Source: Nitrospirota bacterium (GTDB taxonomy: Bacteria > Nitrospirota > Thermodesulfovibrionia > Thermodesulfovibrionales > JdFR-88). Taken from it: a DNA stretch of 45,588 bases. The position numbers and the translations under genes were made by a program. The first letter of the stretch is position 1; each line of letters starts with the position of its first letter. The stretch spans positions 1 to 45,588 of the forward strand of contig JAJYJS010000014.1 in assembly GCA_021789215.1 (NCBI GenBank). The letters are read 5' to 3'. The notes below the pieces were generated by a model. The model was not told the DNA's origin and ran no database searches. It saw only the letters and a program-made list of their open reading frames with translations. Positions 15,213-22,529 of the stretch are shown here, in pieces.

Positions 15213-15554
15213 ATGGACCAGCTTTCAAAAAAGATAGAGATGCTCAAGGTGATAGCCCATCCGGTGAGGATAAAGATACTGGATGAGCTTACGAAGGGTG
15301 TGAAGTGCGTGAGCGACTTCGAGGATTTTCTGGGCATCAACCAGCCAAATGTCTCGCAGCACCTTTCGGTCCTGAGGGTGCATAACATAATCGACTATTA
15401 CGTTGACGGGCGGCTCAGGTGCTATTTTCTTGTCGACCCGATGGTGCCTGAAATAGTCGGGGCGCTCAAGAAGGAGCACCTGGAGCCCCTGCCCGCCCCT
15501 GCCTGTTGCCCCGTCACGAAAAAGGGCAAGTACCCCGGAGAGAGGAGACACTGA
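15213..15554 (+). CDS. ArsR/SmtB-family repressor, probably thiol-responsive
   Basis: 113 residues from ATG 15213, chosen because GTGGGGAG lies upstream; the GTG at 15195 has no ribosome site. The winged-helix DNA-binding fold is clear: MLKVIAHPVRIKILDEL, then recognition helix QPNVSQHLSVLR, then the wing RLRCYFLVDP. Cysteines are at 32 (KCVSDF, where metal sensors have ELCVCDL), 70, and a pair at 98-99 (PACCPV). Lacking the CVC site, it is more likely a persulfide/thiol or soft-metalloid sensor of the SqrR/BigR kind than an arsenic sensor. It stands just upstream of dsrE-like, dsrF-like, dsrH-like and SQR-like genes, which it probably controls. Confidence 0.8.
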   Translation: MDQLSKKIEMLKVIAHPVRIKILDELTKGVKCVSDFEDFLGINQPNVSQHLSVLRVHNIIDYYVDGRLRCYFLVDPMVPEIVGALKKEHLEPLPAPACCPVTKKGKYPGERRH

Positions 15555-15617
15555 AAGCATTTTTAGTTTTTTTCAAGTGGGAGAATACGCAATCAAAGCG
15601 CAGGAGGTGATGAAGAG

Positions 15618-15974
15618 ATGCCAAAGACGTTCACGCTGTACCTGTCGACTTCGCCCTATTCCTATGAGAACACACTTACCGCAGCGAAGATTGCCGGGAG
15701 CGCCCTTGAAAGGGGGCACACGGTGAACCTTATCGCGTCGGGCGACGGGGTGTACTGTTTTCTGAAGGGGCAGAAGGCAAAGGGGATACTGAACGCGGAG
15801 GAGAAGTTCAGGGAGCTTATTTCGAAGGGATTGAAGGTCTATCTCTGAGGCGGGTGCCTGAACTTCCGCCGTGCGGCGAAAGACGACTACATGGAGGGGG
15901 CAGAGGTGGGCTCGATGAAGGGCCTTTTCAAGACCATGAGGGAGTCGGATGTCTGGCTCAATCTTGGCGCATAG
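15618..15974 (+). CDS. DsrE-like selenoprotein (UGA read as selenocysteine)
   Basis: The frame begins at ATG 15618 (AGGAGGTGA upstream) and meets TGA at codon 77 (15846-15848). It then continues as GGCLNFRRAAKDDYMEGAEV and GSMKGLFKTMRESDVW to TAG at 15972-15974, 118 residues in all. Homologous DsrE/TusD-type sulfur-carrier proteins have CGxCLN exactly here (V-Y-x-C-G-G-C-L-N), so the UGA replaces the first, reactive cysteine, giving U-G-G-C. The post-UGA part is good protein sequence of the same family and ends 10 bp before the next gene, arguing against a real stop. A hairpin with loop GTGC lies 22 nt after the UGA, as in bacterial SECIS elements. DsrE-like selenoproteins are a recognised class. 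Likely role: persulfide or selenide relay with the DsrF/H-like partners. Standard gene callers would stop at 15848. Confidence 0.85.
15846..15881 (+). promoter_or_regulatory. Putative bacterial SECIS element
   Basis: Starting at the in-frame TGA, the stem C15867-C15870 / G15875-G15878 is extended past a C-A mismatch by two T-A pairs (15864-15865 / 15880-15881) and has the apical loop GTGC (15871-15874). The loop starts with G and is 22 nt from the UGA, meeting the usual spacing (about 16-37 nt) and G-in-loop rule for bacterial SECIS. An alternative larger stem pairs GGCGG (15849-15853) with CCGCC (15866-15870). Found by eye, not by a covariance model. Confidence 0.6.
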
Positions 15975-15984
15975 GGGGAGAACG

Positions 15985-16338
15985 ATGGAGACAGCAGGAA
16001 TGATGCTCAGGAAACCGCCTTATGGCGACATAAACGCCGCCGAGGCCGTCAGGCACGCGCTGGGGGCCGTATCGGACGACCTCAAGGTCATGCTTTTCCT
16101 TGTGGACGGCGGGGTGATGCTCGCCAAAAAAGGCCATGACGAGTCCGGCACGGGCTTTACCAACCTTGAAGGCGCGCTCAGGGATTGCATAGATATGGGC
16201 GTGGAGGTCTACGCCGAATCAGGCTCAATGAGGGAGCAGGAGCTTGATCCCTCGGAAATGGCCGAAGGCGTCAAGGTGATAGCGCCGAATGAACTGTCTG
16301 CCATGGTGCAGGAAGTTGATACATTAATGATTTTCTAA
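15985..16338 (+). CDS. DsrF/TusC-like sulfur-relay protein
   Basis: 117 residues from ATG 15985 (GGGGGAG 4 bp upstream, formed just after the stop of the DsrE-like gene); an in-frame ATG at 15949 lies inside the DsrE-like gene and is not used. The fold pattern is DsrE/F-like: MLRKPPYGDINAAEAVRHALGAV, VMLFLVDGGVMLAKKG, then DCIDMGVEVYAESGSMREQ. One cysteine (RDCIDMG) is in the region that in TusC/DsrF lies near the subunit face. It should form the DsrEFH/TusBCD-type complex with its neighbours, passing persulfide sulfur between carriers. Confidence 0.8.
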   Translation: METAGMMLRKPPYGDINAAEAVRHALGAVSDDLKVMLFLVDGGVMLAKKGHDESGTGFTNLEGALRDCIDMGVEVYAESGSMREQELDPSEMAEGVKVIAPNELSAMVQEVDTLMIF

Positions 16339-16352
16339 AGGAGAGCAAGTCC

Positions 16353-16646
16353 ATGTTATTCATCATTAAAAGCGCGCCGGATACGCCCGAGGGCAGGAGG
16401 GGCGTCTCCCTGGCAAAAGAAAGCGGAGCGGATGTCGTCCTTCTGCAAAACGGGGTCTATTTCGCAAACGCTAAAAATGCGGGGCAGGCCTTTGCCGATG
16501 AACAGAAGGTTTACGTAATCGAGGAGGAAAGCAGGCTCCGGGGGCTTCATGCGGGAAAGGGCCGGCCGGGGAATATAAAAGGGATAAGCTACGGCGAATT
16601 TGTGGGCCTGCTTGAGAACGCGGACAAGGTGCAGGGGACATTCTAG
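16353..16646 (+). CDS. DsrH/TusB-like sulfur-relay protein
   Basis: 97 residues, 14 bp after the DsrF-like gene with GGAGAG upstream. Sequence shows the TusB/DsrH layout: FIIKSAPDTPEGRRGVSLAKESGADVVLLQNGVYFAN, KVYVIEEESRLRGL, ISYGEFVGLLENADKV. DsrH normally carries one catalytic cysteine in the loop after the second strand; here no cysteine is present at all, so the protein may be only structural and the selenocysteine of the DsrE-like subunit may be the sole reactive site. The stop codon TAG coincides with the left edge of a repeat element (16643-16773). Confidence 0.75.
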   Translation: MLFIIKSAPDTPEGRRGVSLAKESGADVVLLQNGVYFANAKNAGQAFADEQKVYVIEEESRLRGLHAGKGRPGNIKGISYGEFVGLLENADKVQGTF

Positions 16647-16773
16647 TGTGGTGTCCCGTAAATTTCCAGCATAAGTCATTGCGAGGGACAAGGGCCCCGG
16701 AGCAATCTCACGGCCAGATTCCTCGCTTCGCTCTGAATGACTTATTAAGGTTATTTGTGAGACGCCACATTAG
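16643..16773. repeat. Nested hairpin repeat element, copy A (MITE-like)
   Basis: Outer ends CTAGTGTGGTGTC (16643-16655) and GACGCCACATTAG (16761-16773) are inverted repeats with two G:U positions. Inside, ATAAGTCATT (16671-16680) pairs with AATGACTTAT (16736-16745), and GCGAGG with CCTCGC further in. The whole 131-bp unit could fold as one long hairpin. A related unit is at 44512-44705. Both share the end CTARTGTGG, GTCATTGCGAGG and AGCAATCTCA. No transposase; likely non-autonomous. Confidence 0.65.
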
Positions 16774-16798
16774 TTAGAGGCTCTTGCTTTCTTTCAAT

Positions 16799-16837
16799 CC
16801 CCTCTCCCAAAGGGAGAGGGGCAGGGGTGAGGGAGAG
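16799..16837 (+). repeat. C/G-rich hairpin repeat, copy 3
   Basis: CCCCTCTCCC and GGGAGAGGGG form a hairpin with an AAA loop, followed by CAGGGGTGAGGGAGAG that runs straight into the ATG at 16838. The same unit at 1946-1984 also sits directly upstream of a start. The GGTGAGGGAGAG tail serves as the ribosome site here. Confidence 0.6.
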
Positions 16838-18025
16838 ATGGCGAAAATAGTTGTTATTGGGGGCTCATTCGGCGGGCTTACCGCCGCGTTCGAGTTGAAG
16901 CGGCTGCTTGGGGAAAGGGCCGGCGTGACGGTGCTGGGAGACGACGAGCGGTTTGTCTTCCTCCCCTCCCTGCCCTGGCTCATCATGGGGCACAGAAGGG
17001 CTGAAGACATAACGCTGAATGTCCCGGAGATACTCAAACCGAAGGGGATAAGCTTCATCCGGGAGGCCGCAACCGGGGTCGATCCGGAAAAATCAAAGGT
17101 GCTCACCGCAAGCGGGGAGATCCCTTACGATTACCTTGTCATATCCACCGGCCCTTACCTCGCTTTTGAGGAGATACCGGGACTCGGCCCGGAAAGGGGC
17201 CATACCAGCTGCACATTTACATTGGGCCACGCAGTCAACACGAAGATGGCATGGGAAAAAATCCTTGAAGACCCCGGCCCTGTCGTCGTGGGCTCGGCCC
17301 AGGGGGTGAGCTGTTTCGGGCCGTCATACGAGCTTGCCTACGAGATGCACAACGAGCTTAAAAGGCGGAAGCTGCGCCACAAGGTGCCGATATTCTACAT
17401 CACCTCCGAGCCCTATCTTGGGCACATGGGGGTCGGAGGGCTTGGGAACTCAAAAAGGTTTTTCGAGGACACGTTTGCGGAAAGGGAGATAAAACCCCTG
17501 GTAAGCCAGGCGATAGAGGAGGTTGCGCCGGGAGAGGTGAGGCTCAGGGGCGGCGCCAAAATCCTGTTCAAGTTCGCGATGATAGCCCCGCCCTTCAAGG
17601 GGGTGCCTGCTGTCACCCCGCTTGGAAACCCGAGGGGGTTTATCCCCGTGGACAGGAATTTCAGGCACACAAAACATCAAAACATCTTTGTCGTGGGGGT
17701 CGCGATGGCGATAGCGCCGCCGGAGCCCACGCCTGTGCCAACCGGGGTGCCCAAAACCGGCTTCATGACCGTGAAGATGGCCAGGACCGCCGCGGCAACA
17801 ATAAGCGCGGAGATAAAAGGCGAAAACATCCCCTCCGCCTGGGAGCTTTCCGTCACCTGCCTTATGGACATGGGCAACACGGCTGCACTGATGAAGGCCG
17901 TCCCCGTGCTCCCGCCCAGGCAGGAATCCATAACAAAGGAAGGCATGCGGTACAGGTACCTGAAGGCGGCATTCGAGAGATATTTCCTCTGGAAGATGAG
18001 GCACGGCCTGAGCAGCCTGCCATAA
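16838..18025 (+). CDS. Sulfide:quinone oxidoreductase-like flavoprotein
   Basis: 395 residues from ATG 16838. An FAD-binding GxGxxG-like motif (VVIGGSFGGLTAAFELKR) opens the protein; the second dinucleotide motif is degenerate (VVVGSAQGVSCFGPSYEL). Three cysteines match the classical SQR set: Cys125 (HTSCTF), Cys159 (GVSCFGP) and Cys341 (VTCLMDMG). PTGVPKTGFMTVKMA near residue 300 is the usual SQR signature. It should oxidise sulfide or a persulfide, sending electrons to quinone and forming sulfane sulfur. This gives the DsrE/F/H-like carriers upstream a sulfur donor. The C-terminal amphipathic stretch (FERYFLWKMRHGLSS) fits monotopic membrane contact. Flavocytochrome c sulfide dehydrogenase subunit is a less likely alternative. 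Confidence 0.8.
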   Translation: MAKIVVIGGSFGGLTAAFELKRLLGERAGVTVLGDDERFVFLPSLPWLIMGHRRAEDITLNVPEILKPKGISFIREAATGVDPEKSKVLTASGEIPYDYLVISTGPYLAFEEIPGLGPERGHTSCTFTLGHAVNTKMAWEKILEDPGPVVVGSAQGVSCFGPSYELAYEMHNELKRRKLRHKVPIFYITSEPYLGHMGVGGLGNSKRFFEDTFAEREIKPLVSQAIEEVAPGEVRLRGGAKILFKFAMIAPPFKGVPAVTPLGNPRGFIPVDRNFRHTKHQNIFVVGVAMAIAPPEPTPVPTGVPKTGFMTVKMARTAAATISAEIKGENIPSAWELSVTCLMDMGNTAALMKAVPVLPPRQESITKEGMRYRYLKAAFERYFLWKMRHGLSSLP

Positions 18026-18058
18026 AAGGGGAAAACGGGAGAGGGGAAAAGACTCCGG

Positions 18059-20407
18059 ATGGGAAAGAACAAAATACGAAGGACTCTTGTGGAATTCTCC
18101 GTCAGGCGGCCAAAGCTCGTCCTGCTCCTGGTTGGGGCTGTCACGCTTCTGTTCATGACCCAGCTGCCCCGGATGAAGACGGACACCGACCCCAAAAACA
18201 TGCTGCCCGCGACATCCGGGGTGAGGGTCTGGAACGGCAAAGTGGAAAAGACCTTCGGCCTTTACGAGGACACTATAGTCCTTGGCATAACCAACGGAAA
18301 GGGCGTCCTCAATGAGGGCACGCTTGGCAGGATAAAACGGATAACCGACGGCGTCCTGACGCTTAAGGGTGTGGCGGCAAGGGATGTTTCGAGCTTCACG
18401 ACGACAGACAACGTAACGGTGGACGGGCAGACGCTCAAGGTGGGCCCGTTGATGACGGACGTCCCCAAAGACAGCGCCGGCATGGGTGCCCTCAGGCGGG
18501 ACCTCTTCGAAAACCCGCTCTTCCTGAACCGCATCATCTCCGGCGACGGCAAGGCAACCGCCATATATATCCCGCTCGAAAAGGGCGCAAACGGCAAGGA
18601 GATCGCGGACAGGATAAGGGAGATAGTCAAACGCGAGGGGGGCGGCGGGGACAGCTATTACATAGCGGGAGACCCCGTGGCCAGGGACACCTTCGGGGCC
18701 GAGATGTTCAAGCTCATGGGCGTTTTCTCCCCGATAGCGGGCATGGTGATGTTTGCCGTCGCCTTCTGGATGTTCAGGAGCTTCTTCCTCTCCTTTGCGA
18801 TAATGGTCCCCGCAATGGTCATTATCATCTGGAGCATGGGCCTCGTCATAGGGCTGGGATACCCTATCCACATAATGAGTTCGATGGGCCCCGTCTTCCT
18901 GATGGCCATAGCCACCGACAGCATACACATCTTCAACGAGTTCTACTTCAGGTACAAGGAGAAGAAAGACAGGCGTGCGGCGATACTTGAAACGATGGAC
19001 GCGGTGGCCGTCCCGCTGATTTACACCGATGTCACGACAGCCGTGGGTTTCGGCTCCCTGACGCTTGCAAATATAATCCCCGTGAGGGTCTTCGGGCTTG
19101 GCGTGGGTTTTGGCACGATTGCCCTCCTGCTTTTGAGCTTTACGCTCGTGCCGGCCATTCTCACGTTCGCCGGTGAGGAAAGGCTGGAGCGTGCAGCCCT
19201 TAAGGAGGATGCGGAGGCCGGAAGGGCCAGCGGACTTTTAAGGAGGCTTGCGGCACTTGGCGTGCACAGGCCGAAAACGGTTGCCGCAGCCGGGCTTGTC
19301 CTTTTTGTGATTGCGGCAATCGGAACATCGAAGATAATCGTGAACAACAACCTCATAGAGTGGTTCAAATACCATAGCGCAATAAGGACGGCGGACAGGG
19401 TGCTGAACAAGTCCCTGGGCGGCACTTCGCCCGGCTACATCGTTGCCATGGCAAACGATGACGATTTCATCAAGACCCCGGAGGCCATGAACTACCTGGA
19501 AGGGCTCCAGCACTACCTGGAAAGAAAGCTCCCGGTTGTCGGCAAGACGGCCTCCGTGGCCGATTACGTGAAACGGATAAACCGGGTGCTGCATAATGAC
19601 AACCCCGCGTTCGATGCAATCCCTGGCAATAAGGACACGATAGGGCAGTACCTGTTTCTGTTCGGGATGTCGGCCAAACCCGCCGACCTTGACAACATGG
19701 TGGACTACCCGTTCAGGCGGGCAAACATCTGGGTGCAGCTGAAGACATGGGACGCGCAGGCGATGAGGGACGTGATAAGGGCCGTGGGCCAATACAAAAA
19801 GGCTCATCCAATTGCGATGGAGTTCAAGCCCGCGGGCATAGCCTATTTCAACCTTGTCTGGAACGACGAGGTGTTGTGGGACATGCTGAAGGGGTTTGTC
19901 ACGGCCCTTGTAGTGGTTTTCATAATACTTGCCTTCAACTTCCGCTCGTTCAAATGGGCGCTTATCGGATATGTGCCGCTCCTTTTCACGATATTGGTTA
20001 TATACGGGGTTGTGGGCTTTACCGGGAAGGACTTCGACATGCCCATATCCGTGCTCTCGACGCTTTCGCTTGGCATGGCCGTGGACTTTGCCATTCACTT
20101 TGTGAGCCGGTTCAAAAGGCGGCTTTTTGCCTTAAAGGCCGGGGAGGACGGCGCCCCGGGGAAAGAAATGATAGCCGATTCCCTGCTCTGGACGGCGGCA
20201 AGGCCCGGCAAGGGGATAATGAGGAACGCGGTGCTTTTTGCCGCGGCGTTCTCCGTGATGCTTTTTGCCCCGCTTACGCCCTACGTCACGGTCGGGGCGT
20301 TCATTGTGGGCATGATGATGCTCAGTTCGCTCCTGACGATAATCTATCTGCCCGCGCTGATAACCCTTCTCAGCGGCTGGCTTTTTGAAGGAGGTCTTTC
20401 AGGATGA
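18059..20407 (+). CDS. MMPL-type RND exporter
   Basis: 782 residues with the two-fold RND layout: one membrane helix, a periplasmic loop, then five helices, repeated. The first loop begins DTDPKNMLPATSGVRVWNGKVEKTFG, a hallmark of the hopanoid/MMPL-like group of bacterial RND proteins. In the sixth-helix region of the first half, MGPVFLMAIATDSIHIFNEF carries the proton-relay acidic residue, repeated as LSLGMAVDFAIHFVSRF in the second half. It overlaps the LolA-like gene by 4 bp. With the following LolA-like and DUF1302-like porin genes it forms a common trio thought to move lipids or hydrophobic molecules to the outer membrane. Substrate not determined by sequence. Confidence 0.8.
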   Translation: MGKNKIRRTLVEFSVRRPKLVLLLVGAVTLLFMTQLPRMKTDTDPKNMLPATSGVRVWNGKVEKTFGLYEDTIVLGITNGKGVLNEGTLGRIKRITDGVLTLKGVAARDVSSFTTTDNVTVDGQTLKVGPLMTDVPKDSAGMGALRRDLFENPLFLNRIISGDGKATAIYIPLEKGANGKEIADRIREIVKREGGGGDSYYIAGDPVARDTFGAEMFKLMGVFSPIAGMVMFAVAFWMFRSFFLSFAIMVPAMVIIIWSMGLVIGLGYPIHIMSSMGPVFLMAIATDSIHIFNEFYFRYKEKKDRRAAILETMDAVAVPLIYTDVTTAVGFGSLTLANIIPVRVFGLGVGFGTIALLLLSFTLVPAILTFAGEERLERAALKEDAEAGRASGLLRRLAALGVHRPKTVAAAGLVLFVIAAIGTSKIIVNNNLIEWFKYHSAIRTADRVLNKSLGGTSPGYIVAMANDDDFIKTPEAMNYLEGLQHYLERKLPVVGKTASVADYVKRINRVLHNDNPAFDAIPGNKDTIGQYLFLFGMSAKPADLDNMVDYPFRRANIWVQLKTWDAQAMRDVIRAVGQYKKAHPIAMEFKPAGIAYFNLVWNDEVLWDMLKGFVTALVVVFIILAFNFRSFKWALIGYVPLLFTILVIYGVVGFTGKDFDMPISVLSTLSLGMAVDFAIHFVSRFKRRLFALKAGEDGAPGKEMIADSLLWTAARPGKGIMRNAVLFAAAFSVMLFAPLTPYVTVGAFIVGMMMLSSLLTIIYLPALITLLSGWLFEGGLSG

Positions 20408-21195
20408 GACGGTTTTTTATACTCACTGTCATGTTTTTGTTGCTGGCCGGAAACGCGTTTGCCATCGATGGCCGCGCCATAATGGAGAAATCCGAGGCGG
20501 CGTTCTATTACCCCGGCAGGGACTTCAAGGCCAGGATGGTAATGAAGCTGGTGAGCGCAGGCGGGCAGGAGAGGCTCCGGGAGCTTACCATGCTCAGGAA
20601 GAATTACGGCCACCCAGGCGGCCCCCAGAAATATTTCATCTACTTTTTCCGCCCCGCCGATGTGAAGGACATGACCTTCATGGTCTATAAATACCCCGAC
20701 AGGGACAGCGACAGGTGGCTCTATGTGCCTGCAATAAACATGGTGAGGAGGATTGCCGCCCAGGACAAGCGCTCAAGCTTTGTGGGGTCGGACTTCTCCT
20801 ACGAGGACGTCTCGGGCAGGAACGTGGGCGATGACAACCACGTGCTTTTAAGAGAGGAAAAACTGGGCGGCAGAGACTGCTACCTTGTGAAGAGCACCCC
20901 CAAAAAAACGGACGTGGAATACGGCTGGAAGCTCTCCTGGATAGACAAGGCGAGTTTCCTGCCCCTTAAGGAGGAATACCATGACAGGCGGGGGGAGATA
21001 TATAAGGTCTTTACCGCAGATGAAATAAAGACGGTAAAAGGCTTCCCTACCATAACGAAAAGGACGATGAAGAACATTCAGAGCGGGCACAGGACTGAGG
21101 TGGCCTTTGAGAAAGCCGATTACAACATAGGGGTCCCCGACAGTCTTTTTTCAGAGCGCTTCCTCAAGCAGCCCCCGAAGAGATGGATAGAATAA
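20404..21195 (+). CDS. LolA-like outer-membrane lipoprotein-sorting protein
   Basis: 263 residues with a signal peptide (MRRFFILTVMFLLLAGNAFA). The beta-barrel-like half-pipe signature of the LolA-like family PF17131 is clear: WLYVPAINMVRRIAAQDKRSSFVGSDFSYEDVSGR, and ETVKGFPTITKRTMKNIQSG-like end. These proteins bind a lipid or lipoprotein in the periplasm. The gene overlaps both neighbours (RND exporter by 4 bp, porin by 13 bp), so the three are made together. Probably the periplasmic carrier for the molecule pumped by the RND protein; that role is inferred from context. Confidence 0.8.
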   Translation: MRRFFILTVMFLLLAGNAFAIDGRAIMEKSEAAFYYPGRDFKARMVMKLVSAGGQERLRELTMLRKNYGHPGGPQKYFIYFFRPADVKDMTFMVYKYPDRDSDRWLYVPAINMVRRIAAQDKRSSFVGSDFSYEDVSGRNVGDDNHVLLREEKLGGRDCYLVKSTPKKTDVEYGWKLSWIDKASFLPLKEEYHDRRGEIYKVFTADEIKTVKGFPTITKRTMKNIQSGHRTEVAFEKADYNIGVPDSLFSERFLKQPPKRWIE

Positions 21196-22463
21196 GGTTT
21201 TTTTTTGCGCCTGCAATCGCGGCGCTGCTTTTCTTCTCAGGCGCCGGGGGAAGGGCTTTTGCGCTGGACTTCCCGCCCAAAGGCGTTGAGCTGAACGGGT
21301 TTTTGCAGGGCAACTATTCCCTTGACACGGCGAGGCGAAACCCCGACGGCGGGAGCTTCAAGCTTGCCGAGGAGCGGGTGCAGCTCAAGCTGGATGCGGA
21401 TAAAGACCCCTTCCGTGTTTTCCTGAAGGGAGATTTTTTCCACGACTGGATAGACAGCAGAAAGTTCGATTCGGAGCTGAGAGAAGGCTATGCCGAATAC
21501 ACTTCCGGAAAATGGGACGCCAGGCTCGGCAGGCAGATAATCACCTGGGGCGTCGGGGACCTCATATTCATAAACGATGTGTTCCCAAAGGACTACGCCG
21601 CGTTTTTCTCCGGCAGGCCGCTTGAATACCTGAAAAAAGGCGTTGACGGCGTGAAGTTCGGCATCTATCCGGGGTTTGCCTCATTCGAGGTTGTCGCGAT
21701 ACCCTTTTTCACGCCTAACGTTTATCCCTCGCCGCAAAAATTCTGGATGTTCGACCCGATGCCGCAGATTGCTGGCAGGCCAAAGGAGGAGCCCGCGACG
21801 AGCCTCAGGAACACTGAGGCAGCCCTGCGTGCATACCGGGAGGTCGCGGGGTTCGACACATCCGTGTATTTTTACCGGGGCTTTTTCCGGCAGCCCTCGG
21901 CAATCCCGGACAACCCGCTGGCCCCCTCCAGGCTGGACCTCATATTCCCAAGGCTTTCCGTCTACGGCGCAAGCGCCCAGGGCAGGGCCTTTTTTGACGG
22001 GGTCCTGAGTCTTGAAGCGGGCTATTACGATTCCAGGGACGACGAGAGCGGCACCAACCCGTTCATCCCCAACTCCCAGACGAGGTTCCTTATAGGCTAC
22101 CAGAGGCAGCTCGGGGAGGATCTCACCGCCTCCGTGCAGTATTACGCGGAATACATGCACAACTATTCGCGGTATGTCAGCACCCTGCCCGCCGGGTTGC
22201 CAAAGGCAAGGAGATTATATGAGCTCACTTCACTGAGACTTACGCAGCTGCTGCGCCACCAGACGCTCAGACTTTCCTGGTTCATGTTTTACAGCCCCTC
22301 CGAAGGCGACTTCATGCTCAACCCCGAAGTCAAGTACTCCTTTACCGACAATATCTGGGCCGCGCTCGGCGCGAACGTATTTGGGGGCGGGCACGAATAC
22401 ACGCAGTTCGGCCAGTTTGGCAGGGATGACAATACTTACGTGCAGATGAGATACGAGTTCTAG
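21183..22463 (+). CDS. DUF1302-like outer-membrane beta-barrel protein
   Basis: 426 residues with a signal peptide ending near GRAFA. The body is made of alternating beta-strands, starting LNGFLQGNYSLDT and ending YVQMRYEF with a C-terminal phenylalanine, the outer-membrane barrel signature. GRQIITWGVGDLIFINDVFPKD is a characteristic segment of the DUF1302-like family. Its 5' end overlaps the LolA-like gene. It probably forms the outer-membrane exit or receptor for the RND/LolA-like pathway. The ligand is unknown. Confidence 0.75.
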   Translation: MDRIRFFFAPAIAALLFFSGAGGRAFALDFPPKGVELNGFLQGNYSLDTARRNPDGGSFKLAEERVQLKLDADKDPFRVFLKGDFFHDWIDSRKFDSELREGYAEYTSGKWDARLGRQIITWGVGDLIFINDVFPKDYAAFFSGRPLEYLKKGVDGVKFGIYPGFASFEVVAIPFFTPNVYPSPQKFWMFDPMPQIAGRPKEEPATSLRNTEAALRAYREVAGFDTSVYFYRGFFRQPSAIPDNPLAPSRLDLIFPRLSVYGASAQGRAFFDGVLSLEAGYYDSRDDESGTNPFIPNSQTRFLIGYQRQLGEDLTASVQYYAEYMHNYSRYVSTLPAGLPKARRLYELTSLRLTQLLRHQTLRLSWFMFYSPSEGDFMLNPEVKYSFTDNIWAALGANVFGGGHEYTQFGQFGRDDNTYVQMRYEF

Positions 22464-22529
22464 GGGAAAAAGAAAAAATCCATTTTAAAATCCCTTGTGC
22501 GGAGCGCCCTTACTGACTAAGCTTATTTT

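Noticed and set aside
15618-15848. Short 76-residue DsrE-like protein ending at TGA, or a pseudogene broken by a nonsense mutation
   Set aside because: The reading frame after the TGA keeps family-like protein sequence for 41 codons, the UGA falls on the conserved Cys, and the next gene's ribosome site follows the distal TAG; selenocysteine read-through explains this better.
17450-18928. 492-residue open frame on the minus strand
   Set aside because: Lies opposite the SQR-like and RND genes; composition rich in His/Arg/Pro and no domain, so it is a GC-driven shadow frame.
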